Source: Enterobacter ludwigii
GTDB lineage: Bacteria; Pseudomonadota; Gammaproteobacteria; Enterobacterales; Enterobacteriaceae
Reading direction: 5' to 3'
Assembly: GCF_001750725.1 (NCBI RefSeq)
Contig: NZ_CP017279.1
Span: 3,038,001-3,102,000, forward strand
DNA: 64,000 bases
Every line of letters starts with the position of its first letter. The stretch's first letter is position 1. The notes under the pieces were generated by a model. It ran no database searches. It had not been told where the DNA came from and worked only from the letters and a program-made list of their open reading frames with translations. Positions 1 through 8,436 of this stretch are shown here, in pieces. The translations under genes and the position numbers were made by a program.

Positions 1-104
1 TAGCCTTTATTTTTCAGGCAATTACTGTTTTAACTCCGCAAATACCCCGCGTTTAAAAACGTGATCAACCGCACATTTCCCTCAGCCAACACCGAAGCGA
101 ATGT

Positions 105-112
105 CTACGCTT
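105..112 (+). promoter_or_regulatory. Candidate sigma-S -10 element for treF
   Basis: CTACGCTT at this position fits the sigma-S extended -10 consensus (CTAYRCTT) and is followed by an AT-rich TATAAG. It lies about 58 bases before the chosen treF start. In E. coli treF is known to be partly RpoS-dependent and osmotically induced, so the match makes biological sense. No good -35 is visible, which is usual for sigma-S promoters. The transcription start is inferred, not seen. Confidence 0.45.
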
Positions 113-169
113 ATAAGACGCCCGGAAAAAACTGTTATTTTGAACACACAACCGGAGGTCCTTATCGCC

Positions 170-1819
170 ATGTTCAACCAGAAACTACAGGCTGCCGAGA
201 ACATCGAGTTCGAGATTGCAGAAGAGCTGCGCTACGAGACCGATCCCTGCGAGTTAAAACTGGATGAAATGATTGAGGCGGAGCCGGAACCCGAAATGAT
301 TGAGGGGCTACCCGCCTCTGATGCTCTGACGCCCGCCGATCGCTATCTGGAACTGTTCGAGCACGTGCAGTCGACACGGCTGTTTGCGGACAGCAAAACC
401 TTCCCCGACTGTGCCCCGAAGATGGATCCTCTGGATATTCTGATCCGCTATCGCAAGGTCAGGCGCCACCGGGATTTCGACCTGCGCCGGTTCGTGGAGA
501 ACCACTTCTGGCTGCCAGAGACCTATACCACGGAATATGTCTCCGACCCCGGCCTGTCGCTAAAAGAGCACATTGACAGCCTGTGGCCCGTGCTGACGCG
601 CGAGCCGCAGGACCACATCCCCTGGTCTTCTCTGCTGGCGCTGCCGCAGGCCTATATCGTGCCCGGCGGGCGTTTTAGCGAGACCTATTACTGGGATTCC
701 TACTTCTCCATGCTGGGTCTGGCAGAGAGCGGACGTAACGATCTGCTGAAATGTATGGCGGATAACTTCGCGTGGTTGATTGAACGCTACGGCCATATCC
801 CGAACGGTAACCGTACCTATTATCTCAGCCGCTCCCAGCCGCCGGTATTTGCCCTGATGGTGGAGCTGTTTGAAGAGGATGGTGTGCGCGGTGCAAAGCG
901 CTACCTTGAACACCTCAAAATGGAGCATGCATTCTGGATGGACGGGGCGGAATCGCTGCTGCTTAATCAGGCCTATCGCAGCGCGGTGCGTATGCCGGAT
1001 GGCTCGCTGTTAAACCGCTACTGGGACGACCGTGACACGCCGCGTGATGAATCATGGATTGAGGATGTGGAAACCGCCCGTCACTCTGGCCGTCCGCCGA
1101 ATGAGGTTTATCGCGATTTGCGCGCAGGCGCGGCCTCCGGCTGGGATTACTCCTCGCGCTGGCTGCGGGAGCCTGGCCGACTTGCCAGCATCCGCACCAC
1201 GCAATTTATCCCTATCGATTTGAACGCGTTCCTGTTCAAGCTGGAAAGCGCGATCGCCAATATTTCGGCATCGAAAGGGGATAAAGAGACCGCGGAACTG
1301 TTCCGCCAGAAAGCCAGCGATCGCCGCGCCGCGGTGAACCGGTATCTGTGGGATGACGAGAATGGCTGTTACCGTGACTACGACTGGCGCCGCGAGGTCA
1401 TGGCGCTGTTCTCAGCGGCGAGCATTGTGCCGCTGTACGTTGGCATGGCGACCCACGAGCAGGCTGAACGCTTGTCTGATGCGGTAAAAGCACGTCTGCT
1501 GACGCCGGGCGGGATTCTGGCCACCGAGTACGAGACCGGCGAGCAGTGGGATAAACCCAACGGCTGGGCGCCGCTGCAGTGGATGGCGATTCAGGGCTTC
1601 AAACAGTACGGCAATGACTCGCTGGGTGATGAGATTGCCTGGAGCTGGCTGCAGACGGTGAATCATTTCTATAAAGCCCACCATAAGCTGATTGAGAAAT
1701 ATCACATCGCCAGCAGTACGCCGCGCGAAGGGGGCGGGGGTGAGTACCCGCTGCAGGATGGCTTCGGCTGGACTAACGGCGTGGTACGGCGGTTGATAGG
1801 GTTGTATGGGGAGCCGTGA
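170..1819 (+). CDS. treF: Cytoplasmic trehalase
   Basis: This enzyme hydrolyses cytoplasmic trehalose to two glucose molecules (glycoside hydrolase family 37), removing trehalose after osmotic stress. The protein is 549 aa, the same length as E. coli TreF. It lacks a signal peptide, which separates it from periplasmic TreA. Trehalase signature 1 ([15 protein letters not shown]) is near residues 165-179, signature 2 ([13 protein letters not shown]) is in the C-terminal third, and a glycine-rich EGGGGEY segment is near the end. The ATG at 170 is chosen because GGAGG lies 11 bases before it and the protein then begins like E. coli TreF. The frame stays open upstream to 101 but has no support there. 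The gene is convergent with the HEPN-like gene, with a palindromic repeat between them. Confidence 0.97.
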   Translation: MFNQKLQAAENIEFEIAEELRYETDPCELKLDEMIEAEPEPEMIEGLPASDALTPADRYLELFEHVQSTRLFADSKTFPDCAPKMDPLDILIRYRKVRRHRDFDLRRFVENHFWLPETYTTEYVSDPGLSLKEHIDSLWPVLTREPQDHIPWSSLLALPQAYIVPGGRFSETYYWDSYFSMLGLAESGRNDLLKCMADNFAWLIERYGHIPNGNRTYYLSRSQPPVFALMVELFEEDGVRGAKRYLEHLKMEHAFWMDGAESLLLNQAYRSAVRMPDGSLLNRYWDDRDTPRDESWIEDVETARHSGRPPNEVYRDLRAGAASGWDYSSRWLREPGRLASIRTTQFIPIDLNAFLFKLESAIANISASKGDKETAELFRQKASDRRAAVNRYLWDDENGCYRDYDWRREVMALFSAASIVPLYVGMATHEQAERLSDAVKARLLTPGGILATEYETGEQWDKPNGWAPLQWMAIQGFKQYGNDSLGDEIAWSWLQTVNHFYKAHHKLIEKYHIASSTPREGGGGEYPLQDGFGWTNGVVRRLIGLYGEP

Positions 1820-1847
1820 CCTTCTGCGGTCTGATGCCCGTATCCAT

Positions 1848-1868
1848 CCCTCTCCTGCCGGGAGAGGG
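1848..1868. repeat. Dispersed palindrome, copy 1 (CCCTCTCC/GGAGAGGG)
   Basis: An 8-bp perfect stem with loop TGCCG begins 28 bases after the treF stop. It lies between the convergent treF and HEPN-like genes. The upstream flank TGCGGTCTGATGCCC also occurs at copy 7 near 63.6 kb, so the repeat unit is longer than the stem. The hairpin may act as a terminator or protect mRNA 3' ends. There is no T-run. Confidence 0.85.
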
Positions 1869-1879
1869 AGAAGACAGGA

Positions 1880-3469
1880 TTAACGAATCACTTCATAAAT
1901 GGCGGTCTGGATGGACTGCCATTTTTTTGTGGTGGCATCCGGCTGTGATTGTGCCCGACGCGTCGCCAAATCCAGATCATGCTGCTGGCGCTTCACCACG
2001 GCAGGCACGGTGCAAAACGCCTTCAGATACTGTTTACGCATTGACGTCAGGGACTCGCCATTCGACATGGCATGGCTGAGCGTGTTGATAAAGCGCCGGC
2101 ACGGCTTCTGTTCCACCATGTTCTGTCGGTAGCGCAACATCAGCTCCAGAACGTCGTCATAGTCAGCCGACATCGCCTCTTCCGTCCAGGAGAGCTTCCA
2201 GTCCATCCCTCCCTGCAAAAACAGCAGTGCCACCCGGGTATCATTGCGGTTAATCGCCGAGCGGAAATTATTCTCGTCCCAGGTCACGCCCATGCGCGAC
2301 AGCGTCTCGCGCGAGGACGGGGTTTCGCGCATCTCCTGAGGCTGGGCCGTTTCTGCAACGTTCCCGGCTGCAGGCTGGGGTTTACTGCTGGTTACCAGCC
2401 AGAAGCCGCCCGCCACAATGGCAATCACCATCACGCCAACCGCCCCCCATAACGCGCCGGAAATAAGCTGCTCACGCTGTTCTGGCGTGCGCGGTGCGCG
2501 CTGGGTCGGTTTTTCAATCGTGTCACGAACCTCAAAGAGATCCCCGCCGGTCACACGATCCATTTTCTGCGCCTTTTCCCAGAAAGCATGCAGCTCGCTG
2601 GCATCCACAGCCATCAGTCCGGCCGGGTTGACGCGGGTTCTCCCCTCTTCAAAAGCACGTTGAACCGGTCGGGTGATCTGCGTGTAGTAGTTATCCAGCA
2701 GCTGGATTTGCGCCGAACTTAACGCCTTCTGCACGGTAATATTGTTGCGGATTTGCCGAATATCATCGAGGAAGGTTTGCAGGGTTTTCCGCGGTTCCAC
2801 CATCAGCGTGAGCATTGACGGATCGTTAAACAGCGAGGCGTAGTAGCGGCTGAACTCTTTTTTATCCACCAGCATCTGTGCTAGCTCACTGAACATCATG
2901 CCGCTCAGCACATCATTGATGTCACCAAGCTTCAGCCAGCGCCGCACGCGGTCCGCGTTAAACAGGGTTTTAAGATGGTTATTCAGCCGCACCTGATCGG
3001 GCCAGGCCTGCTGGATCAGCCCTTTTATCATCAACTCAATTGTACGCACCTGCTTGTGCGCCTGTTGCTGCTGGAGTTCACTGCCAGGCGCCACTTCGGT
3101 GCTGTAGGTCAGAAGAGGCTGTTGCAAACGAAGGTGCTCCAGCGTGGTCACAAACCGCATCGCGGCAATCAGCTGGTTTTCACTGACATCCTGACCACTT
3201 TCGTACTGAGGAACACGCTGCTGAAGCAGACGCAATTGCAGCGTGAATTCGGACATCTCCGCGTCATTCAAATTGAGCGTCTTCGCAACCGCATTCCAGC
3301 CCCCCAGGCCTAAACGCGCGCTGTCCAGTTGTTCCAGAAACCAGCGTGGATCTTTTCCCTCAGAAACATGTACATTCAGGAGAAGTAAAATTTCAACCGA
3401 GGCCTGGCGAATAACCGCCAGACAGTGTTCGAACTGTTCGCGGATAGGGTGTGCTGTGCTGAGAGTCAT
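1880..3469 (-). CDS. Membrane-anchored HEPN-like protein (STY4199-type)
   Basis: A 529-aa protein resembling the enterobacterial family annotated as STY4199 family HEPN domain-containing protein; its function is not known to me. Residues 1-335 are mostly helical and contain an IRQIRNN segment (R241) with the layout of a HEPN RNase motif. The expected RX4H histidine is Val246, so the usual HEPN RNase site seems lost. A single membrane helix lies near residues 337-360. It is followed by a Pro/Gln/Ala-rich linker and a C-terminal domain (about 390-529) that starts with an ankyrin-like stretch and has two cysteines (C457, C486), probably periplasmic. The start has a good AAGGA ribosome site. The gene is absent between treF and yhjB in K-12. 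The family call is from memory of the pattern; the residue observations are direct. Confidence 0.75.
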   Translation of the reverse strand: MTLSTAHPIREQFEHCLAVIRQASVEILLLLNVHVSEGKDPRWFLEQLDSARLGLGGWNAVAKTLNLNDAEMSEFTLQLRLLQQRVPQYESGQDVSENQLIAAMRFVTTLEHLRLQQPLLTYSTEVAPGSELQQQQAHKQVRTIELMIKGLIQQAWPDQVRLNNHLKTLFNADRVRRWLKLGDINDVLSGMMFSELAQMLVDKKEFSRYYASLFNDPSMLTLMVEPRKTLQTFLDDIRQIRNNITVQKALSSAQIQLLDNYYTQITRPVQRAFEEGRTRVNPAGLMAVDASELHAFWEKAQKMDRVTGGDLFEVRDTIEKPTQRAPRTPEQREQLISGALWGAVGVMVIAIVAGGFWLVTSSKPQPAAGNVAETAQPQEMRETPSSRETLSRMGVTWDENNFRSAINRNDTRVALLFLQGGMDWKLSWTEEAMSADYDDVLELMLRYRQNMVEQKPCRRFINTLSHAMSNGESLTSMRKQYLKAFCTVPAVVKRQQHDLDLATRRAQSQPDATTKKWQSIQTAIYEVIR

Positions 3470-3617
3470 TGTTTTCCTTAAGCGACAACGAAGACAACCA
3501 GAATGGGCCCGTAATGGCCGTTTTTCTTTTTATTTATACGAGGTTAACCATACCTGACTTTCTGTTGAAATAAAGTGACACCACGAAAATCATTTTAAAT
3601 GTTTCAGGAGAATCTGA

Positions 3618-4157
3618 ATGCCTGTCTTAACGACATCGCGTCTTATCTGTTCACCGCTGCAAGACCATGACTGGCCCTTTTTCCTGGCGTTGCAGCACGA
3701 CCCCGAGGTGATGCGTTTTGTCGCGGAAGATCGCCCCGTGGAGGCGATCCGCGAGGCGTTCGAATCTCGTCTGACGCCCTGGACGCCGGGCAGCGCGCAC
3801 TGGCTTTGCCTCGTTGTGCGTGACGCCACCTCCGGCGTACCGCTCGGCGTCACCGGTTATATTCATCGCGATGACGATTGCGCGGAAGTGGGTTTTCTTT
3901 TTGCACCTGCGGCCCAGGGGAAAGGCTACGGCTTCGAATCGCTGCAGGCGCTGTGCGGTTACGCCTTTCATCAGGGCGGCATACGCCGCCTCACCGCCAC
4001 CGTCACGGCGGGGAATATCGCCTCCAGACGCCTGCTGGAAAAAACGGGCTTTCGTCTGGAGGGCGAGTTACGCGAGAGTTATTACCTTGGCGGACAATGG
4101 CATAATGACTGGCTGTTCGGTTTATTGAAGCAGGAATATCTCAGCAATCATTCCTGA
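3618..4157 (+). CDS. GNAT family N-acetyltransferase (RimJ/RimL-like)
   Basis: A 179-aa protein of the RimJ/RimL-type GNAT fold, which transfers an acetyl group from acetyl-CoA to an amine, often a protein N-terminus. It opens with the typical L-x-T-x-R-L-x-x-x-P-L strand (LTTSRLICSPL). The acetyl-CoA loop appears as APAAQGKGYGFES near residues 95-110, and the family's C-terminal pattern NIASRRLLEKTGFRLEG follows. The ATG has CAGGAG 9-12 bases upstream. It stands between the divergent HEPN-like gene and the small lysozyme-fold gene. The substrate cannot be told from sequence. Confidence 0.85.
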   Translation: MPVLTTSRLICSPLQDHDWPFFLALQHDPEVMRFVAEDRPVEAIREAFESRLTPWTPGSAHWLCLVVRDATSGVPLGVTGYIHRDDDCAEVGFLFAPAAQGKGYGFESLQALCGYAFHQGGIRRLTATVTAGNIASRRLLEKTGFRLEGELRESYYLGGQWHNDWLFGLLKQEYLSNHS

Positions 4158-4228
4158 TCTATAGCCATTTGGCGGATATTTTGCGCGTGTCGTTTCCTCT
4201 ACAATATTGCCATTAAGAGGAAACGAAT

Positions 4229-4567
4229 ATGAAAGGTCATGCGCTGAAGATATCTTCTGCCGCCATTGCGTTAATAAAAAAACACCAGGGGCTTTCTCTG
4301 GAGAAATATCGTGATGAAAACGGTTTATGGGTTATTGGCTATGGCCATGTTATTCGCCAGGGCGAATGTTTTCAGCGTCTTATCACGCCGCTACAGGCTG
4401 AATATTTACTTCACGATGATATTCAGCTGTGCGAAACGCTGTTGCGGGAAAAATTTAAACGCCCGTTAACCCAACAGCAGCACGACGCGCTGGTGTTGAT
4501 GATGCTCAGTTTCGGTGAGACGACCTCACTCCCGACCGCAATTCTTCAGGCCGTCGCCCGGGTATAG
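4229..4567 (+). CDS. Short lysozyme-fold (GH24) protein with altered active site
   Basis: A 112-aa protein matching the N-terminal part of phage T4/lambdoid-type lysozymes (LIKKHQGL...YRDENGLWVIGYGH...). In T4 lysozyme the catalytic triad is Glu11, Asp20, Thr26; the aligned residues here are Gln20, Asp29 and Val35, so the general acid and the Thr are replaced. Usual length is about 145-165 aa, and this protein ends just after the central helix, lacking most of the C-terminal lobe. There is no signal peptide or anchor. AAGAGGAAA precedes the ATG. The last 22 bases overlap the 3' end of convergent yhjB. It may be a decayed phage lysozyme or a retained non-catalytic binding protein. No other phage genes are nearby. 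Confidence 0.7.
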   Translation: MKGHALKISSAAIALIKKHQGLSLEKYRDENGLWVIGYGHVIRQGECFQRLITPLQAEYLLHDDIQLCETLLREKFKRPLTQQQHDALVLMMLSFGETTSLPTAILQAVARV

Positions 4568-5148
4568 TACATCGCGGCCTGGGTTCTGTTTTTCACCTCC
4601 AGGCGGCGGAAAAGCGCTTCCAGGTGCGCTTTCACCGTGGCGGCGCTGATGTTGAGATTGCGCCCGATCTCTTTGTTGGACTCCCCCGCCGCCAGTAATT
4701 TCAGGACTTCGCGCTGGCGTTCGCTTAAGGATAATAACGCCTGCGGCGCCGACGGTTGCCTCACCCACTCACCGGGGAAGCACACCATTCCTCGGGAGAC
4801 CGAATCCAGCACTGCGGAAAAGCGCTCCGGGTGCGCATTGCGGGGAACAATGGCCATCACGTTTCGCTGCAGCAATTGCTCAACCCATCGGGCCTCTTTT
4901 TTAGCCAGAACCATTACCACGCGTATCGTCGGGAAACGCTGCATGATCGCTTCCAGCCAGCCGATCCCCTCATCCTCAATTAAATTCCCGTCAATCATGA
5001 CGATAGCCGAGGGTGACGCTGAAATTTGCGCCCATAAATCTTCTGCCTGACAGCTTCCCGTAATATTTATTTCCGGAATTAATTTCTGAAGACTGTGTAT
5101 CGCTCCGTGAATAAACAGGGACTGCCTGTCAAACATAATTACCCGCAT
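4546..5148 (-). CDS. yhjB: LuxR-type response-regulator-like protein YhjB
   Basis: A 200-aa regulator, the same length as E. coli YhjB, with an N-terminal receiver-like domain and a C-terminal LuxR/FixJ helix-turn-helix. The receiver keeps a candidate phospho-acceptor in IVMIDGNL, but the usual conserved lysine region reads AIVPRNA, so phosphorylation is uncertain. The HTH region (LSERQREVLKLLAAGESNKEIG...STVKAH-like) is canonical. The start at 5148 is chosen over the longer open frame (5214) because it gives the E. coli N-terminus (MRVIMFDRQ) and has GGGAG just upstream. No sensor kinase is adjacent. The target genes are unknown. Confidence 0.92.
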   Translation of the reverse strand: MRVIMFDRQSLFIHGAIHSLQKLIPEINITGSCQAEDLWAQISASPSAIVMIDGNLIEDEGIGWLEAIMQRFPTIRVVMVLAKKEARWVEQLLQRNVMAIVPRNAHPERFSAVLDSVSRGMVCFPGEWVRQPSAPQALLSLSERQREVLKLLAAGESNKEIGRNLNISAATVKAHLEALFRRLEVKNRTQAAMYYTRATA

Positions 5149-5289
5149 CGTTTTTCTCCCTCTGAGAGTCGCGAAGGGAGATTCTACAGAGGCATTATTT
5201 AAGAAAAAACTCAATGAACGGAGACGTTACAAATCCACCAGTGTTATTTATATCTCCCATTATCTGGACACATTCAATTTGAGGATTTC

Positions 5290-5313
5290 CTTAAGAGGTT
5301 CCATCCCCTTAAG
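5290..5313 (-). terminator. Weak hairpin after the SDR gene
   Basis: CTTAAGAGG and CCCCTTAAG form a 9-bp stem with one mismatch and a 6-base loop, just after the SDR stop codon on the minus strand. There is no proper U-run, so termination is only a possibility. Confidence 0.3.
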
Positions 5314-5321
5314 CGAAGGCA

Positions 5322-6080
5322 TCACAGGAACATACCGCCTGATACTTCAATACGCTGCGCATTCATCCAGCCCAGTTTATCGCTGAGCAGCGCCGCAATG
5401 GCATCACCGATATCATCCGGCAGCCCTACGCGCCCGAGCGCCGTCTGCGATGCCAGCATCTGGTTAAGCTGCGCGTTGTCACGCACGCGTCCGCCGCCAA
5501 AGTCGGTTTCTATCGCACCGGGAGCAATGATATTGACGGAGATACCGCGCGCGCCCAGCTCTTTCGCCTGGTAGCGGGTCAGCACTTCCATCGCCCCTTT
5601 CATTGCCGCATAGGTGCCGGAACCGGGTTGCGTAAAACGGGCCAGCCCGCTGGAAACGTTCAGGATCCGCCCACCGTCGTTCAGCAAGGGAAGCAAACGC
5701 TGCGTCAGGAAAAAAGGCCCTTTGAAATGGATATTCAGCGCCTCATCAAACTGGGCTTCCGTTGTCTCGGCATAGGGCGCGTACAAGCCCGTCCCGGCGT
5801 TGTTTAATAAATAATCAAAGGTTTCACGCTGCCATACGGTATTAAGGATTTCCTGAAGCTGACCGGCAAAAAGGTCGAAACTGGCAACATCGCCGACGTT
5901 GAGCTGCAATGCCGCCGCGTTAACGCATTTTTGCTGAATTTCGCGCACAACATCCAGCGCGTCCTGTTGGCTTCGGTTATAGGTCAGGATGATTCCCGTT
6001 CCGTCTGCTGCGAGCTTCAACGCCGCGTTTTTACCCAGACCACGGCTACCACCTGTGACTAATGCAATACGTTCAGACAT
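5322..6080 (-). CDS. SDR family NAD(P)-dependent oxidoreductase
   Basis: A 252-aa classical short-chain dehydrogenase/reductase. It shows the nucleotide-binding TGGSRGLG near residues 8-15, NNAG, the catalytic Ser in LNVSSG and the YAAMK (YxxxK) pair, followed by an APGAIETDFGG segment. The start at 6080 is chosen because the SDR fold begins there and GAGG lies upstream; the open frame continues to 6167 without support. It is divergent from the LysR gene yhjC with 119 bp between starts, a layout typical of a regulator and its target. The gene is absent here in K-12. The substrate is unknown. Confidence 0.9.
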   Translation of the reverse strand: MSERIALVTGGSRGLGKNAALKLAADGTGIILTYNRSQQDALDVVREIQQKCVNAAALQLNVGDVASFDLFAGQLQEILNTVWQRETFDYLLNNAGTGLYAPYAETTEAQFDEALNIHFKGPFFLTQRLLPLLNDGGRILNVSSGLARFTQPGSGTYAAMKGAMEVLTRYQAKELGARGISVNIIAPGAIETDFGGGRVRDNAQLNQMLASQTALGRVGLPDDIGDAIAALLSDKLGWMNAQRIEVSGGMFL

Positions 6081-6174
6081 AAGAAACCTCGTTTTGACTG
6101 TTGTGGAGATTGAGAAAGAGCTTATTAGGTGATAGAAGATCAATAAAGATGTCGCAGAACGCTTCACTGTTTCA

Positions 6175-6188
6175 ATTGCAACAACAAT
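6175..6188. promoter_or_regulatory. Candidate LysR-type operator
   Basis: ATTG-N6-CAAT, an inverted repeat of the kind bound by LysR regulators, lies in the SDR/yhjC divergent gap, 12 bases before the yhjC start. It could serve autoregulation. This is inferred from pattern and place only. Confidence 0.35.
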
Positions 6189-6199
6189 GAGCTTCGTCT

Positions 6200-7099
6200 A
6201 TGGATAAAATTCACGCAATGCAGCTGTTTGTTCGTGTCGCGGAACTGGAGAGTTTTTCCCGGGCGGCGGAGTCACTGACGCTGCCGAAAGGCAGTGTTTC
6301 GCGGCAAATTCAGGCGCTGGAAAACCGACTGGGAACCCAGCTATTGCACCGAACCACGCGTCGCGTAAGCCTGACGCAGGACGGCATGGTGTATTACGAG
6401 CGGGCAAAAGATCTTCTGACAAACCTGGATGAACTGGACGGTATGTTCCAGCATGACCCCTCCACCATCAGCGGTCGGTTACGCGTGGATATGCCCGTCA
6501 GCGTTGCTCGAAATTTAGTCATCCCCAAACTGCCTGCTTTTCTGCAGCAATATCCGGGCATCGAGCTGGAACTTAGCAGCAGCGATCGCCTGGTGGATGT
6601 TATTCGTGAAGGGTTTGATTGTGTGGTACGCGTCGGCGCGCTCAAAGACTCGGGACTTATCGCCCGCCCGCTGGGCAAGCTGTCGGTGATTAACTGCGCC
6701 AGCCCGGATTATGTCACGCGTTTTGGCTATCCGGAAACGCTGGAAGATTTGGGTTCACACGCCGTCATTCACTACGCCGCCACGCTGGGAACACGTCCCC
6801 AGGGCTTTGAATTTTATAACGGCACGTCGACGCAGTGGGTGAAGACGGGCGGGGTCTTAACCGTCAACAGCACAGAAACGTATCAGGCGGCGTGCATCGC
6901 CGGACTGGGTATTATCCAGGTGCCGCGCGTTGGCGTGCGTGACGCTCTGCGCACCAGGAAGTTGATTGAAGTTCTCCCGCAGTACCGGGCGGAACCGATG
7001 CCGGTATCGCTAATTTATCCCCACCGGCGCAACCTCTCCCGTCGGGTACATCTGTTTATGGAGTGGCTGACTGCACTCACAAAAGCTTACGTGGATTAG
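6200..7099 (+). CDS. yhjC: LysR family transcriptional regulator YhjC
   Basis: A 299-aa LysR-type regulator, the same length as E. coli YhjC (RcdB). The winged HTH covers about residues 1-60 (ESFSRAAESLTLPKGSVSRQIQALENRLG) and the periplasmic-binding-like effector domain about 90-295. It is closest to the CrgA-like LysR group that often lies divergent from oxidoreductase genes. Here it faces the SDR gene, which suggests control of that gene. In E. coli YhjC has been linked to csgD and biofilm control, which would fit its nearness to the bcs genes. The link to the SDR is inferred. Confidence 0.93.
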   Translation: MDKIHAMQLFVRVAELESFSRAAESLTLPKGSVSRQIQALENRLGTQLLHRTTRRVSLTQDGMVYYERAKDLLTNLDELDGMFQHDPSTISGRLRVDMPVSVARNLVIPKLPAFLQQYPGIELELSSSDRLVDVIREGFDCVVRVGALKDSGLIARPLGKLSVINCASPDYVTRFGYPETLEDLGSHAVIHYAATLGTRPQGFEFYNGTSTQWVKTGGVLTVNSTETYQAACIAGLGIIQVPRVGVRDALRTRKLIEVLPQYRAEPMPVSLIYPHRRNLSRRVHLFMEWLTALTKAYVD

Positions 7100-7149
7100 T
7101 CGCAAGCTATAATTCAATAACATCCAGCCAAACGAAAAGGAAAAGTCGC

Positions 7150-8175
7150 GTGACGCCGGAAAACAACCCGCAACGACCTACCCAACATTTAGATTACGAA
7201 CCCATCCAGAAGATGGAAACCGGGCCCGAAGAAGTAAAAATGCCAGGCACCGCCAGCAAAGCGCTGGGGACTGTCACCAGCCTGGCAGAGCGGATACAGC
7301 AGTTCCCCATGATTGCGCACCTGATACGCGCGACAGAGCGGTTTAATGACCGCATGGGTAACCAGTTTGGGGCTGCCATCACCTATTTCTCTTTTTTATC
7401 GATGATCCCGATCCTGATGGTGTCCTTTGCCGCAGCCGGTTTTGTGCTCGCGTCACACCCAACGCTGCTGCAGGATATCTTCAATAAAATCCTGAATAAC
7501 GTCAGTGATCCGACCCTTGCCACCACGCTCAAAAACACCATTAATACCGCCGTACAGCAACGTACGACGGTCGGTATCGTCGGTCTGTTGATTGCCCTTT
7601 ACTCTGGGATTAACTGGATGGGCAACCTCCGCGAGGCCATTCGTGCCCAGTCGCGCGAGGTGTGGGAGCGTAAGCCTCAGGACCAGGAGAAAATCTGGGT
7701 TAAGTATCTTCGCGACTTTGTTTCGCTGATTGGCCTGCTCGTCGCGCTGATTGTGACGCTCTCCATCACCTCTGTCGCCGGTTCGGCGCAGCAGATGATT
7801 ATCTCTGCGCTCTATCTGGATTACATCGAGTGGCTGAAGCCCGCGTGGCGCGGCATTGGACTGGCTATTTCCATCTTCGCCAACTATCTGCTGTTCTTCT
7901 GGATCTTCTGGCGCTTGCCCCGCCATCGTCCGCGTAAGAAGGCGCTGATCCGCGGCACATTGATTGCGGCGATAGGCTTTGAAGTGATCAAAATTGTGAT
8001 GACTTACACTCTGCCATCGCTGGTGAAATCCCCTTCTGGCGCGGCGTTTGGCTCGGTGCTGGGGCTGATGGCGTTCTTCTACTTCTTCGCCCGCCTGACC
8101 TTGTTCTGCGCGGCATGGATTGCCACCGCCGAGTACAAAGACGACCCGCGCATGCCGGGTAAAACACACCGATAA
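7150..8175 (+). CDS. yhjD: Inner membrane protein YhjD (YihY/BrkB type)
   Basis: A 341-aa integral membrane protein of the YihY/BrkB family. A cytoplasmic N-terminus of about 75 residues is followed by about six membrane segments. Mutations in E. coli yhjD allow growth with Kdo-free lipid A, and a role in lipid transport has been proposed. The start is GTG at 7150, preceded by AAGGA, because the protein then begins TPENN...PTQHLDYEP as in E. coli. The open frame to 7063 overlaps yhjC. The stretch GNQFGAAITYFSFLSMIPI is strongly conserved. Confidence 0.92.
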   Translation: MTPENNPQRPTQHLDYEPIQKMETGPEEVKMPGTASKALGTVTSLAERIQQFPMIAHLIRATERFNDRMGNQFGAAITYFSFLSMIPILMVSFAAAGFVLASHPTLLQDIFNKILNNVSDPTLATTLKNTINTAVQQRTTVGIVGLLIALYSGINWMGNLREAIRAQSREVWERKPQDQEKIWVKYLRDFVSLIGLLVALIVTLSITSVAGSAQQMIISALYLDYIEWLKPAWRGIGLAISIFANYLLFFWIFWRLPRHRPRKKALIRGTLIAAIGFEVIKIVMTYTLPSLVKSPSGAAFGSVLGLMAFFYFFARLTLFCAAWIATAEYKDDPRMPGKTHR

Positions 8176-8184
8176 CGTCTCTCC

Positions 8185-8204
8185 CGGGCTGAAACTTCAG
8201 CCCG
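8185..8204 (+). terminator. Hairpin after yhjD
   Basis: CGGGCTGAA and TTCAGCCCG form a perfect 9-bp stem 10 bases after the yhjD stop. Only ATT follows, so it may be a weak terminator. The rest of the gap up to yhjE is AT-rich and probably holds its promoter. Confidence 0.45.
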
Positions 8205-8436
8205 ATTCATCATTTCAGCATATAAATCCAGTCCGTAACTTTTATTTAACCAAAAACCAGTTTTATCAGCTGATATCTGAAAACTGTGAAGCATTTCATA
8301 GAAGTGTTTTGTCTGGCCTGAACATTATCCGCTCTTTGTTGCTTTTATCACCAGTGCGCGGCTTTGTTACAGATTGAAATGTCGCTTTTGCTGTGCGTAA
8401 TATGGCCTTTCGTCCGACTAAAAATAAGAAAATATT

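Noticed and set aside
4229..4567. Prophage boundary suggested by a lysozyme-like gene
   Set aside because: No integrase, holin, structural genes, att repeats or tRNA target nearby; flanking genes are chromosomal.
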